Assembly: GCF_040270295.1 (NCBI RefSeq)
Contig: NZ_JBELOE010000136.1
Origin: Catenovulum sediminis
GTDB taxonomy: Bacteria; Pseudomonadota; Gammaproteobacteria; Enterobacterales; Alteromonadaceae
Length of the DNA stretch: 64,000 nucleotides
Direction: 5' to 3' (one strand)
The translations under genes were made by a program, and so were the position numbers. Below the pieces are notes generated by a model. The model saw nothing but the letters and a program-made list of their open reading frames with translations, searched no databases and was not told where the DNA came from. Shown here piece after piece: positions 34,501-43,521 of the stretch. The first letter of the stretch is position 1, and every line of letters begins with the position of its first letter.

Positions 34501-37500
34501 ATAAAGCTCAATGGTATATCGGGTATTACCAGCCAGATTTATCGCGGGGGTAAATGTAATCACATTATCAACCACCACATATTGTCCGGGTACGGTAATA
34601 CCGCCCCCGACAACAGGCGGTTGACTGCGCGCATCAACAGGTTCATCAAAGGTCATCACAATTTGTGTTAGTTCTACTTCAACCTCTGTCGCTTGATGAA
34701 TCGGTGAAATTGCAGTCAAGTTTGGCCCGGTTTCGTCAGGGTCTGTACTGGCCGATGTAGTGAAGCTTGTTAATGTTTGGCTAAGCGTATTACCGGCATA
34801 ATCACATAAACCATCAACAGACAATTGATATTCGGTTGCTGGCGTCCATTCAGATTGTCCGCTAACAATCAGTGTTTGTCTGTCATTTTCCATTGTCACC
34901 TGAATGGGTACGGCTTCACCGCCTGTGGTGAGCGCAAAAGAATCCGCTAATTGGCACGTATCACTGATAGGCTCAGACACTTTTAATACAACCCGTCCGT
35001 TAACCGGCACCTCAGTATCACCATCCACCACGCTAATTTGCTGTACTTCTGGCGCAGTATTATCGCTTTCATCTTTAGTATAAAAATAATGATAGTTATT
35101 CACCGCAATACGATTACCGGCGTAATCATGTAAATAAGGTGAATATCCAACGTACAGATAATGCAAGTGATTGGCTCGCAAATCTTCGTCAGGTTCAAAT
35201 TTCAGAGCCATACCATCGGCAGACAGTGTCCACTGGCCGGCAACGCTGATTCGTGCCTCATTATCGTATAAGTAGAAGGTTTGACTGTCGATTGTTGCTT
35301 TATCAACCGCTTCACTGAAATGCACTTCAAGGTTTGGATTAAGCGCCACATTACGGGTATTTTGCGGAATGCTCCAGCGCACTATCTGACCTTGCGTTAA
35401 ATCAACTGTTGGGCCGGTCGTAAAGTTAAGCATTAGTGTTTCAGCTTGTTGGTTGTCACTTAAATCTGAAACGCCTTGAATGGTTAATAAGTAATCCTGC
35501 ATGGGTTCGAGCAGCTGTTTAGGCACGATGCTCACCAGTTGGCGACCTCGATTCAGGCTAATATGCGTCGCTAATGCATTACCAGCCGAATCGCTTAAAA
35601 CAATGCCGTCTAAATCAAGTGGGTTGAGCATTTCACTAAAGCGCACATTTAAACGGGCATTAATTGGTAATTCGGTTTGGCCATCTACAACGCTGGCATT
35701 AACCACAGTGGGCGCAGTCACATCGGCTGCAAATCCAGTGGTGAAATAGCGGAAATGATTACCTGACGTATTGCCCGATAAGTCGCGTAAATAATAAGCG
35801 TAAATATAATATTGACGACCCGCTAACAAGGCTTGATCCGGCATTAATATTAACCGTTTAGCATCGGCGCTCAGCTCATAACTGCTGGGTATAGCAACGC
35901 GCGCAACATTATCGTAAATATAAACACCAGATGAGGTAACACTGATCGGATCCAGTGGTTCGCTGAAGGTCCATTCAAATACACTATTCAGCGCGACATT
36001 TTGCTGGTTATTGGTCACACTTACATCGAGTAAATCAGGTCTGTTAAAATCAGGCCCTGCCGCTGTGGTAAATTGCGCTTGGCTATTCAGTGTCAGATTA
36101 CCGGCTACATCTGTCATCACCGGGCTATTAAACTGAATTTCACTGCTGGCGGCCAAAGGTTGCAACATAGTGTATCGAACCGTTCTGTTGTTTTCGGCAA
36201 ATTGCACATTGATTGCATTGTCTACAGCAAAAGTCAGTGGGTTAATCTGCTCATTAAAGCGGCTGGCAAACCAGCTATTGGTGCCTACGTTTTCTTCACC
36301 ATCTGGTGGGCTCATTGCAGCAACCGTGGGTTGGCTATCATCAATAACCGAGTCGGCATACGTATAAAAATAAGTTGCTGAGTTACCTTGTAGGTTATCG
36401 CCGTCGGTGTCTAATAAGGCAGCTGAGAACCATAAATAATATTGGTTATCGGCAACTAAACCTTCGTCGGCAACTACTTGTGCGATCCGCCCGGTATCAT
36501 CCAGGGTGATGCTTCTGTCCATGACACGCCAGTCGTCGGTTACATCGTACAAAATGGCACTTTCGCTGGTAAAGCTGGTGATATCCATCTCTTCGCTAAA
36601 TTGAGTGAGCAAGATTGCATTTAGCGGCGTTTCTCTGCTACTCGCATTCGGGAAGTAAGATTCAACTCTGGGTCGAATGCCTAAATTGTCGGTGTCGCTT
36701 GAAGTATTAAAATATGCATTGTACGCAGTCAACGGATTACCGGATAAGTCAGTGACCGTGCTATCCCAATAAACTTGTATCAGCGCGTTGTCATTAAAGG
36801 CAGTATCTTTGCGCACCCGTATGGTTCTGCCATCGCCCAATACATCAATATCTACTTGCGTTAATACACCATCTTCGGCCAGATTAAAGGCATCTTCCAA
36901 GGTGCTTTCATCTACCGCTTCGTCTGCGTAGAAATAAACCTCATTAATATCAACCCAACCATTTGAGCCATTAACCGGAGTTTGTGCAATGATTCTAGGA
37001 CGTGAAACATCGCTATCTGCGACGCCGGTCGAAAACGAACTGATAAATGGCGTAATGGCATTACCCGCTAAATCTTGCACACCGTCTGTCATCACAACCG
37101 ATACAACAGCGGAATGCGGTAATGAAGCGGATAAAGTCACTTGGCGACCATCAGCCGAGCGGAAAATATTGCTGCTCAGCACACTACCGTCGTAATACAA
37201 CGCAATATTATTGCCGTTTAACGTATCTAAGTTAACTGGCTCGTCAAAACTGAGCACCACAGCTTGCGCCGGATGAATGTCTGTCGACATATCTTCTGGC
37301 GAAATCGCTAAAATGCTAGGCGCAAGGGTATCTTCGACAGTTTGTGTATCGAAATAGCGCGTGCCACCATAACGTGTATTACCGGCTAAATCGGGCACAT
37401 TGTAATAAATTTCAACCGTAAACCGAGTGCTGCCGGGTAACAGAATATCTGGCGTAAAGGTGATAACCGATCTGTCGACCTGATAACTGCCCGGTACAGT

Positions 37501-40500
37501 AATGCCCGCCCCTTTAATGGGTGGCGCTGAGCGCAAATCAACCGGTTCATCAAAAGTTAATACCACCTGGCTGGTGACATCCACATCGCCGGTTGTATGG
37601 GCCGGACTGATATCCAACAAATTCGGTCCGGTTGTATCTTCAGCATCGCTGTTTAATGTTGTAAAGCTCAGTTGATAGGTTTCTAGGTTATTGCCTGCAT
37701 AGTCACATAACCCACTGACGGTCAGTGCATAGTCTGTTTGTGCGGTTAGATTTTCAAGTGGGGTAATCGTGACTGTGCGGCGATCATTAGCCAGTTGTGC
37801 AGTGACTTCTAGGCTACTTTCGCCTGACATTAAACTCACGGCATCGGCTAATGGGCACACATCGCTAATAACCTGATCCAGCTGAATTACAATCTGCGCA
37901 TTCAGTGGTACATCTGTGTTGTCAGCGCCTAAACTCGTCGCGACAACGGACAAGGCTTCATTATCTTGCGCACGGCCGGTATTAAAATAATGATAATTAT
38001 TTTGCGCTATCAAATTACCAGCATAATCCTGCAAATAGGGTGAATAACCTACATACAAATAAAATCTGTGGTTTTCACGCAAGGCTTGATCCGGCACAAA
38101 CGTCAGCCGCATGCCATCGTCTGATAAAATACGCTGTCCTGCCACCGGCAGGTTAGTGCTGGTATCTTGCAAATAAAATGAACTGCTATTGATGCTGGTT
38201 GGGTCGATCGGCTCAGAAAAATCGACCGCGAGCAGCGGGTTAAGCGCAACATTTTGCGAATTATTCGGAATGCTCCAACGCACAACAGAGCCGTTTTCGG
38301 TATCCGTACTCTCACCTGTCATAAAATTAATTTCTAACGGGTTAGCCAGCAGGTTACCACTTAGATCCTGCACCCCATCAATCCACAAAGTATAACTTTC
38401 ATTTGCGGTTAATACTTGTACCGGCGATAAAGTAACCCGTCGTCTGTCACCGCTGATAGCGCGACTGACGGCCACTTCTGCACCAACGGCATCTAATAAT
38501 TTAATATCGGTTAAGTACAACGCATTAATAGCTTCATTAAATCGAACAGCAGGCAGTACATTGAGCGGTAATCCGGTCGCTTGATCTGACATGCTGGTCG
38601 CAACCACCTGCGGGCCGCTTCCATCGGTATCAAACGAGGTATCAAACCAGCGTGAGGTGCCAACAAACGGATTATTAAAAGTATCCTGTATCGCGCTGGT
38701 TAAATAGACATAATGGCGTCTGCCAACCAACAAAGGCACATTCGGAATAAATGAAATCGCTGAGTTATTTTCTGCAATATCCAAAATCCCGCCAATGCGT
38801 TGGCCAGAAGATTGGTCTATTACGTACATACTCTCTTCTGTCACTGATACCGGATCAATCGGCTCACTTAAAATGGCGGTTATAACCGCATTAACCGGAA
38901 TATTAGCAGATGTATGCACTGGGCTGATATCGACTAAAAAGGGTCTTTCTTCATCAACACAATTGCCAGTTGTAAACACTGAGGTGAACGTTTCGGCCAA
39001 CGGGTTACCGGCGGCATCTCGCACGCCACTGACTTCAATACTGTAAGTTGAATTGTCTGCCAACAGTTCTGTTGGGTTAAAAGTCAACTCGGTATTATTG
39101 GATGTTAAACTTTGTACTCCGCTTAACACACGCGTGTCTTGCGCAATAATTTTAATGCTTTCATCTGTCAGTGATTTTCGTGCGATTGTTTCGTTAAATA
39201 TCACGCTGATATTGGTATTTTCACAAATTTCAGTTGCCGCATCGGCCGGATTCACTGAGCTGACTAAAGGTGGGGTGATATCCGGGTTGAGTGGATCGGT
39301 ACCGGCTGCGACTTCATCGCCGTCGGTTCTTTCATCATCATCTGAATCTGTATCAAGTGGGTCTGTTGCCAGTTCAATTTCAAGCCCGTCTAATAAACCA
39401 TCATCGTCTGTGTCGGCATCGGCAGGATCGGTTCCCCAAGTAAAGACTTCTTCGTTATCGCCTAAGCCGTCATTATCTTCGTCGGGTTCAACCGTTAACA
39501 GTGCGATCGCATCACCGACGTTATTACCAAAGTCGACCCCTTCAACCAGTATATTCATACTGGTGACGCCGGTCGGAACGGTAATCGGCACTTCGTACGG
39601 ACGGGTTGTATCAGATGCGACCAGATTGCCGTTGACTCTAATTTGCACGGTTGCAACGGCAACATCATCGGTTGCTTCGGCTCTGACTAAAATGCGGCTG
39701 CCTTCCACTACCACATCACCATCGGGCGGCGATATCACCTCAACATTTGGCGGTACGCCCTGATTGTCATTTAAAATTCGATACTGAGAAATGTATAAGC
39801 GGTTGTATCCGGTTGAATAGACAAAGCCGGCATCAATCGACAATGCACTGGCATCACGATCACCAAACTGTCGGATATCTATCACGCCCTGAAACAGTGA
39901 GTTTTCCGGATCGGCTATATTGACAAACGGCACAGCATTAACAAATAAAACATCGCTGAAAAACGCAAAACCATTTGTCAGCTCAACGTCTGACGGATAA
40001 AAACGGGTATCACCACCAACAATAACCGGACGCATGGGATCACTGATATTAATGACTTTATAACCGCAGGTATAACAGGCGACATAGGCATAATCGCCGT
40101 CCATCACGACCGCGCGAATATTACCGATATTGATACTCCCCAAGCGCATTGGTGAAGAGAGATCGCTGATATCCAGTACAATAACCGCTGAGTTATTGGC
40201 GACAACGGCTCTGTCGTTATGCACATCAACACTGATGATGCGACCTAGGTTATCCAGCGCACTGACGATAAAAGGCGCGCCAACTTCTTCTACATTGATA
40301 ATTTCAAAACCACCACTGTCATTGGCAACAAAAACATGGTTGTTTTGCATTGCCAAATCAACAGCGCTGCCGCTGGTGACGATATTTGCGGTTAAAACAG
40401 GCTGGCTGATATCACTGATATTAATAATATCCAAACCATTATTCGCGACGGCGACATACGCATGCGCACCAACCACTTTGACATCGCGGGCAGTGCCGCT

Positions 40501-41844
40501 GGTTGCCAAGGTGCTGATGAGTTCAGGGTTTGCTTTATCGCTGGCATCAACAATATGCAGTCCAGCACCGCCGGCTGCGATATAAACATAATCGCCTTGC
40601 ACATCGTTATCATAAGCTGTGCCGCTGAAGGTTAAGGTTGAAATACCGGCTGGCTGAAAACTTTCTACGGTCACGGGCACTTGCTTGGTCAGCTCAAACA
40701 AAGTTACGGTGACCGTTGCTTCGCCTTCTGTACCACCGAAAATTTCACCGTCAGCTAAACCAAAACTGACAATAGATAAATCACTAGACTGATAACTGGT
40801 GCCACTTGATTTTGCCGTAACGTCTAGGGTATTGCCGTCTAACAGGGTGGCACGCACCGTTAATTGCGTGCTGACTTCACTATCAATACCATTAAATGTC
40901 ATCACCACATTAGAAGGTGTTACGTTGATTGCGGTAATGGCATTTTGATAATCCGCATCGGTGCTGTCATTGGGCGACGAGCCCAAAGTGACTTCGACAA
41001 AATCGGAGAGTCCATCACCATCCGAATCGGCACTGAGCGCATTGGTAATAAAGCCATCTTCGCCTTCAATAATTTCTTCACCGTCAGAAATGCCATCATC
41101 ATCTGTATCTGCCAGATTGATGTCGGTGCCTGCCAAATATTCATCCAGCGCGCTTAATCCATCATTGTCTCTATCTTCAAATGCATCTGCCGGATCATTC
41201 GGATCAAGCCCATTTTCTGTTTCATAATCATCTGGCAAACCATCACCATCCTGATCACCGGTAAAACTGACACGTACCAAACGGGTCGCAACCTGTCCAT
41301 CTTTGCTGGCAGTAATTAATGCATTACCACTACCTGCAGCAGAAATAAGCCCATTTGCGTTGACACTGGCAACCGCAGAATTAGAAGAGGTATAGTTAGT
41401 ACCGGACGTTGCGGCCGTGACATTATCTGTCATGCCACCGGGATAAACAGCTGTCACGTCCAGTTGGTAAGTTTGCCCCAAAGCAGTTAGATTAATGACG
41501 ATATTAGTTAAAAAGCTAATACGCGTGGGGACAGGTTCCTGCTCGGCAAATTGAATTTCACCCACCCGGGTGATGCCGTTTGTAAGCAGGTTAAAATATC
41601 CCGACTGTCCGGAAGCGGTTGCACCATCATCATTCACACAGGTAGCCCGAGCTCTGACAGCCCCTTGATTAGAGGGTACATTGGGCAGTGACCAACCGCC
41701 ATTTTCTGCCACTTGTATGGTTCTATTTAAAATGTTCACCACACAGTTTTCATCCAGCTCTTCTGCTTGGGTAGCTGTCACCAAAGCACTACTTAAAAAG
41801 CAGGTTGTCAGCAGTATTCGTCCAGTCCGGATAAAGTTTTTCAT
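31513..41844 (-). CDS. Giant secreted Ig-repeat protein (Big_2, TSP3, LVIVD, 24 x Big_5-like)
   Basis: A 3,443-residue surface or secreted protein. Order: signal peptide (TGRILLTTCFLSSALVTATQ); Big_2-like domain (about 105-195); Ca-binding thrombospondin type 3 repeats (DQDGDGLPDDYE and similar, about 196-300); a second Big_2 domain; LVIVD beta-propeller repeats (about 400-690, GAHAYVAVANNGLDIINIS); one Ig domain; more type 3 repeats; then 24 SbsA/Big_5-like Ig domains of about 100 residues to the C-terminus. No sorting signal or beta-barrel anchor is visible. The ATG at 41844 is chosen over an adjacent GTG. It is probably an adhesin or matrix protein, Ca-stiffened; ligand unknown. Confidence 0.88.
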   Translation of the reverse strand: MKNFIRTGRILLTTCFLSSALVTATQAEELDENCVVNILNRTIQVAENGGWSLPNVPSNQGAVRARATCVNDDGATASGQSGYFNLLTNGITRVGEIQFAEQEPVPTRISFLTNIVINLTALGQTYQLDVTAVYPGGMTDNVTAATSGTNYTSSNSAVASVNANGLISAAGSGNALITASKDGQVATRLVRVSFTGDQDGDGLPDDYETENGLDPNDPADAFEDRDNDGLSALDEYLAGTDINLADTDDDGISDGEEIIEGEDGFITNALSADSDGDGLSDFVEVTLGSSPNDSTDADYQNAITAINVTPSNVVMTFNGIDSEVSTQLTVRATLLDGNTLDVTAKSSGTSYQSSDLSIVSFGLADGEIFGGTEGEATVTVTLFELTKQVPVTVESFQPAGISTLTFSGTAYDNDVQGDYVYIAAGGAGLHIVDASDKANPELISTLATSGTARDVKVVGAHAYVAVANNGLDIINISDISQPVLTANIVTSGSAVDLAMQNNHVFVANDSGGFEIINVEEVGAPFIVSALDNLGRIISVDVHNDRAVVANNSAVIVLDISDLSSPMRLGSINIGNIRAVVMDGDYAYVACYTCGYKVINISDPMRPVIVGGDTRFYPSDVELTNGFAFFSDVLFVNAVPFVNIADPENSLFQGVIDIRQFGDRDASALSIDAGFVYSTGYNRLYISQYRILNDNQGVPPNVEVISPPDGDVVVEGSRILVRAEATDDVAVATVQIRVNGNLVASDTTRPYEVPITVPTGVTSMNILVEGVDFGNNVGDAIALLTVEPDEDNDGLGDNEEVFTWGTDPADADTDDDGLLDGLEIELATDPLDTDSDDDERTDGDEVAAGTDPLNPDITPPLVSSVNPADAATEICENTNISVIFNETIARKSLTDESIKIIAQDTRVLSGVQSLTSNNTELTFNPTELLADNSTYSIEVSGVRDAAGNPLAETFTSVFTTGNCVDEERPFLVDISPVHTSANIPVNAVITAILSEPIDPVSVTEESMYVIDQSSGQRIGGILDIAENNSAISFIPNVPLLVGRRHYVYLTSAIQDTFNNPFVGTSRWFDTSFDTDGSGPQVVATSMSDQATGLPLNVLPAVRFNEAINALYLTDIKLLDAVGAEVAVSRAISGDRRRVTLSPVQVLTANESYTLWIDGVQDLSGNLLANPLEINFMTGESTDTENGSVVRWSIPNNSQNVALNPLLAVDFSEPIDPTSINSSSFYLQDTSTNLPVAGQRILSDDGMRLTFVPDQALRENHRFYLYVGYSPYLQDYAGNLIAQNNYHYFNTGRAQDNEALSVVATSLGADNTDVPLNAQIVIQLDQVISDVCPLADAVSLMSGESSLEVTAQLANDRRTVTITPLENLTAQTDYALTVSGLCDYAGNNLETYQLSFTTLNSDAEDTTGPNLLDISPAHTTGDVDVTSQVVLTFDEPVDLRSAPPIKGAGITVPGSYQVDRSVITFTPDILLPGSTRFTVEIYYNVPDLAGNTRYGGTRYFDTQTVEDTLAPSILAISPEDMSTDIHPAQAVVLSFDEPVNLDTLNGNNIALYYDGSVLSSNIFRSADGRQVTLSASLPHSAVVSVVMTDGVQDLAGNAITPFISSFSTGVADSDVSRPRIIAQTPVNGSNGWVDINEVYFYADEAVDESTLEDAFNLAEDGVLTQVDIDVLGDGRTIRVRKDTAFNDNALIQVYWDSTVTDLSGNPLTAYNAYFNTSSDTDNLGIRPRVESYFPNASSRETPLNAILLTQFSEEMDITSFTSESAILYDVTDDWRVMDRSITLDDTGRIAQVVADEGLVADNQYYLWFSAALLDTDGDNLQGNSATYFYTYADSVIDDSQPTVAAMSPPDGEENVGTNSWFASRFNEQINPLTFAVDNAINVQFAENNRTVRYTMLQPLAASSEIQFNSPVMTDVAGNLTLNSQAQFTTAAGPDFNRPDLLDVSVTNNQQNVALNSVFEWTFSEPLDPISVTSSGVYIYDNVARVAIPSSYELSADAKRLILMPDQALLAGRQYYIYAYYLRDLSGNTSGNHFRYFTTGFAADVTAPTVVNASVVDGQTELPINARLNVRFSEMLNPLDLDGIVLSDSAGNALATHISLNRGRQLVSIVPKQLLEPMQDYLLTIQGVSDLSDNQQAETLMLNFTTGPTVDLTQGQIVRWSIPQNTRNVALNPNLEVHFSEAVDKATIDSQTFYLYDNEARISVAGQWTLSADGMALKFEPDEDLRANHLHYLYVGYSPYLHDYAGNRIAVNNYHYFYTKDESDNTAPEVQQISVVDGDTEVPVNGRVVLKVSEPISDTCQLADSFALTTGGEAVPIQVTMENDRQTLIVSGQSEWTPATEYQLSVDGLCDYAGNTLSQTLTSFTTSASTDPDETGPNLTAISPIHQATEVEVELTQIVMTFDEPVDARSQPPVVGGGITVPGQYVVVDNVITFTPAINLAGNTRYTIELYYNVPDLAGNIRYSGTRYFNTQAAADSTAPLVSAISPAADSIDVNPSHSVVLSFNEPMQTSTLNNNNIALYANGQVIRPNIFRSADGRDVTVSASLPQASLVSLVVTENVQDLAGNSVSPYISSFTTGMNNNDVTRPSIVTQIPNNGSSNWIGLSEITLYASEALDLTSLQDAIKVTDDGELLAVDVALMGDGRTIRVTANDGEFPPSSRISLYLDSTVVDASGNALNTYSSYINTGIETDGVGDRPTVVAYHPVSATGGVPLNATLMAQFTEPLDSSTFGSETIILYDVTDNWTVLSSNAELDASGHIIKVTADEALVADNQYYVWYSQSIKDTDGDNLRTNYATYFNTAADAVVDDRQPMISSINPPDGQTGVGVNTLFAVRFDEPMNPLTFDDANGENISVQFSENNQVVIYRKLTPVASEAEHTETLSGIQDMAENIVVEDSTQFTTLAGPDFDRPTVVDVAYSNNQQGVATNPVIEWIFSEPIDPVSVTTSGVYMYNNTTRETIASSSQLSADGLRLTTVPDEALETSSQYYVYAYYLRDLSGNTLGNHFRYFTTGASTDETAPAVASTSVTNGQSAIPLNLIFNVRFSESLSPLFDNGVSLQTSLGVDIPVNLSLSRGRTLLTIVPKQLLAAATDYRLTISGLKDISGNSMTDDLVIDFTTSDTADFYTSGVAHWSIPNNNTQNVALNPLLQVHFAERVDKTTIDGNTFYLYDNTDRLTVASSWALSTDGLTLTLTPDALLTADHNYYLYVGYSPYLTDLSGNRIAQNNYKYFWTGSHTEADESAPTVSRANITNGLTDMPVNGQVVLEMNEPLSGACILSDGIALTREGNAVDKSISLNNLRTILTVKAASGFATETSYMLALNDVCDYAGNALTDYTVSFTTNANDSNDTSGPTLQTITPENGSTGVAVDSNIVLNYDETLDLRAAPVLKAGGDVIAVSHTIDGSQITINPTDDLTAGTQYTLELHYNVPDLVGNTRYGGNRSFTTAE
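31700..39000 (-). repeat. Nine-domain super-repeat in giant Ig protein, period about 2.9 kb
   Basis: The 24 Ig domains are arranged as a repeating set of nine. The domain beginning WSIPNNxQNVALNP recurs at about 32450, 35370 and 38265 on the plus strand, 2.9 kb apart. Neighbouring domains recur in the same order (for example YNVPDLAGNTRYGGTRYF and YYLRDLSGNT types). The gene grew by duplication of nine-domain blocks rather than single domains. Confidence 0.8.
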
Positions 41845-41875
41845 CACACTGTTACCGTAAATATAAATTTTAGGG

Positions 41876-42334
41876 TTACAACTTCAACCAATCTGCAATT
41901 TCATCTCTTAGCCTGATATTGCGTTTTGCATTACCGAAACATATATCGGAATCAATAATCGCTTTCTGTTTATCTTTTACATTCAGGTAAACCGCACCAC
42001 CCCGTGCATATCTACCTCCGCGGCCATAAACCATATCAACGCTCTTAATGTCTTTGAGCGAAAACCAGTCTTCTGATTTAACCCATAAAAAATGGGTATA
42101 GAGCACGGCCGATTTACTGTGCTTGTCGACAACCAATTTACGCCTTCGCTGAATGGCGATGACAACCAGACAAACACCGTTAAAAATCAAATAATCTTGC
42201 ATTTTCAATTGTTTTTCACCGGCCACTGCGGCAATCCAAAAAACAATTAAAAATGCCAATGCAATACATGCAATGCATTTGGGAAATGCGGTTACCACTA
42301 TTTTTTCGCTGTCTTTATGTAAAATTCTGGCCAT
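41876..42334 (-). CDS. Small membrane protein with PH-like domain
   Basis: A 152-residue protein with two hydrophobic helices (CIACIALAFLIVFWIAAVAG, YLIFNGVCLVVIAI) followed by a beta-rich cytoplasmic part (KLVVDKHSKSAVLYTHFLW, WFSLKDIKSVDMVYGRGG). This order resembles bacterial PH-like membrane proteins, but the match is weak. The start is one base after the previous stop, within the run of co-directional genes. Function unknown. Confidence 0.65.
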   Translation of the reverse strand: MARILHKDSEKIVVTAFPKCIACIALAFLIVFWIAAVAGEKQLKMQDYLIFNGVCLVVIAIQRRRKLVVDKHSKSAVLYTHFLWVKSEDWFSLKDIKSVDMVYGRGGRYARGGAVYLNVKDKQKAIIDSDICFGNAKRNIRLRDEIADWLKL

Positions 42335-42335
42335 A

Positions 42336-42887
42336 TCAACCTGCCTGCTGCGTGCTCAACTTTTCTTTTAGCTTTTGAAAAAAAACCACGTTCATATAAT
42401 CTTGATCAATGCGCCAGCGATTGTTTTCCAGTTCAAACGGCAAAAGGTGATATTCCTTATCTATCTGCATACCTATCAACACATACTGGCCTATCAATAC
42501 AAAGTCTTTAAACTGAACAACTGACTGTTTGGTGAACGTGGCGCGCCAGTAGTTGTAAACTCTGCGTGCTTTTTTCAGCTCGCTTTTTGCCTGCCAGTCG
42601 TCTCGTGTTTGTTGATTCCAATTGTTTAACCACCAGTTAAAATTGTCTTTGCGCAGCGCCGATAAAAACTGCACAAGTTGCCTGTCAGGGCCTTCATTGA
42701 CATCTCGTGGCTGATTTTCAAACTGTTTAATCACCACATCCTGATATTGCATACGCTGGTATTTATAATGCTCAACTAAGGTAAATGAACGCTCCCCTTC
42801 GTCAGCAAAGCGCGTGCTGATAGCGTGCGTTGCAGTTGCTAGTAAGCACAGTAGCAATAACAGCAGCAATAAAAAAAGCCTATTCAT
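42336..42887 (-). CDS. Small exported protein, paralog of the next gene upstream
   Basis: A signal peptide (LFLLLLLLLLCLLATATHAI) leads a mature domain with FNWWLNNWNQQTRDDW and VVQFKDFVLIGQYVLIGMQI. The upstream gene has an equivalent DYQWWLDTWEGDSK and a similar strand (KQKIVLPEYIIIVYNV), so the two are paralogs from a local duplication. The ATG at 42887 has AAGGAGA upstream. The family is unknown to me; the size and beta/alpha pattern could fit an NTF2-like fold. It overlaps the upstream gene by 8 bp. Confidence 0.7.
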   Translation of the reverse strand: MNRLFLLLLLLLLCLLATATHAISTRFADEGERSFTLVEHYKYQRMQYQDVVIKQFENQPRDVNEGPDRQLVQFLSALRKDNFNWWLNNWNQQTRDDWQAKSELKKARRVYNYWRATFTKQSVVQFKDFVLIGQYVLIGMQIDKEYHLLPFELENNRWRIDQDYMNVVFFQKLKEKLSTQQAG

Positions 42888-43488
42888 AAACAATCTCCTT
42901 TTTGTCTAATCCTTTTACCCACGGACTGATTCGCAACAAAGGCTCACGGCGTAAATCTAAACTGACCAACCATTGTTTCGCTTTTTGTTCAAACACCACC
43001 GGCAAATCAATCGGACCAGATTTACCATTCGCCGCGGCGACGTTGTAAACGATAATGATGTATTCGGGCAGTACGATTTTCTGTTTAAAGGTGATTTTTC
43101 GCCCGACAAACTGCTTTTGCCAGGTATCCAGCCAGTAATCTTTGTTTAGTCCTTTGCTGGCATAATAATCAAGCGCCAGGAGTTTTGAGTCGCCTTCCCA
43201 GGTATCTAGCCACCATTGATAATCCAGTGAAGCAATCGCCGACATGCGTGCAATAAAAGCCTCTTCGGCAGAAGCCAGAGAGGCATATTTGCGCTGCACT
43301 AATCGCACTTTTTCATAGCCTTTTTTAGGCTCAAATAGCTGATAGTGATAAACCTGCTCAACACTGACGATGCCCTGCTCTGCTTCACCGGTTGGGAAGG
43401 TCGGGGTAACCCAAAAGGCATTTTCTGCCCACAGACTACAACTGAAAAGCAGCATCCATATGTATGTTAAACAACGCACTATTTTCAC
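42880..43488 (-). CDS. Small exported protein, first paralog
   Basis: A signal peptide (LTYIWMLLFSCSLWAENAFW) and a 180-residue mature domain with DYQWWLDTWEGDSK shared with the following gene. It starts with GTG after AAGGAG and AAAGG. It lies 33 bp after the large lipoprotein gene and overlaps the next paralog, so the set is probably one operon. I do not recognise the family; the pair may form a heterodimer or bind the large proteins beside them. Confidence 0.7.
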   Translation of the reverse strand: MKIVRCLTYIWMLLFSCSLWAENAFWVTPTFPTGEAEQGIVSVEQVYHYQLFEPKKGYEKVRLVQRKYASLASAEEAFIARMSAIASLDYQWWLDTWEGDSKLLALDYYASKGLNKDYWLDTWQKQFVGRKITFKQKIVLPEYIIIVYNVAAANGKSGPIDLPVVFEQKAKQWLVSLDLRREPLLRISPWVKGLDKKEIVYE

Positions 43489-43521
43489 CTTTACACTCCT
43501 TAACTCGTCTTATACGGGTGG

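Noticed and set aside
39053..39763. 236-codon plus-strand Ser-rich frame within the giant Ig gene
   Set aside because: Antisense to strongly domain-conserved coding sequence; Ser richness reflects reversed Asp/Thr/Gly codons.
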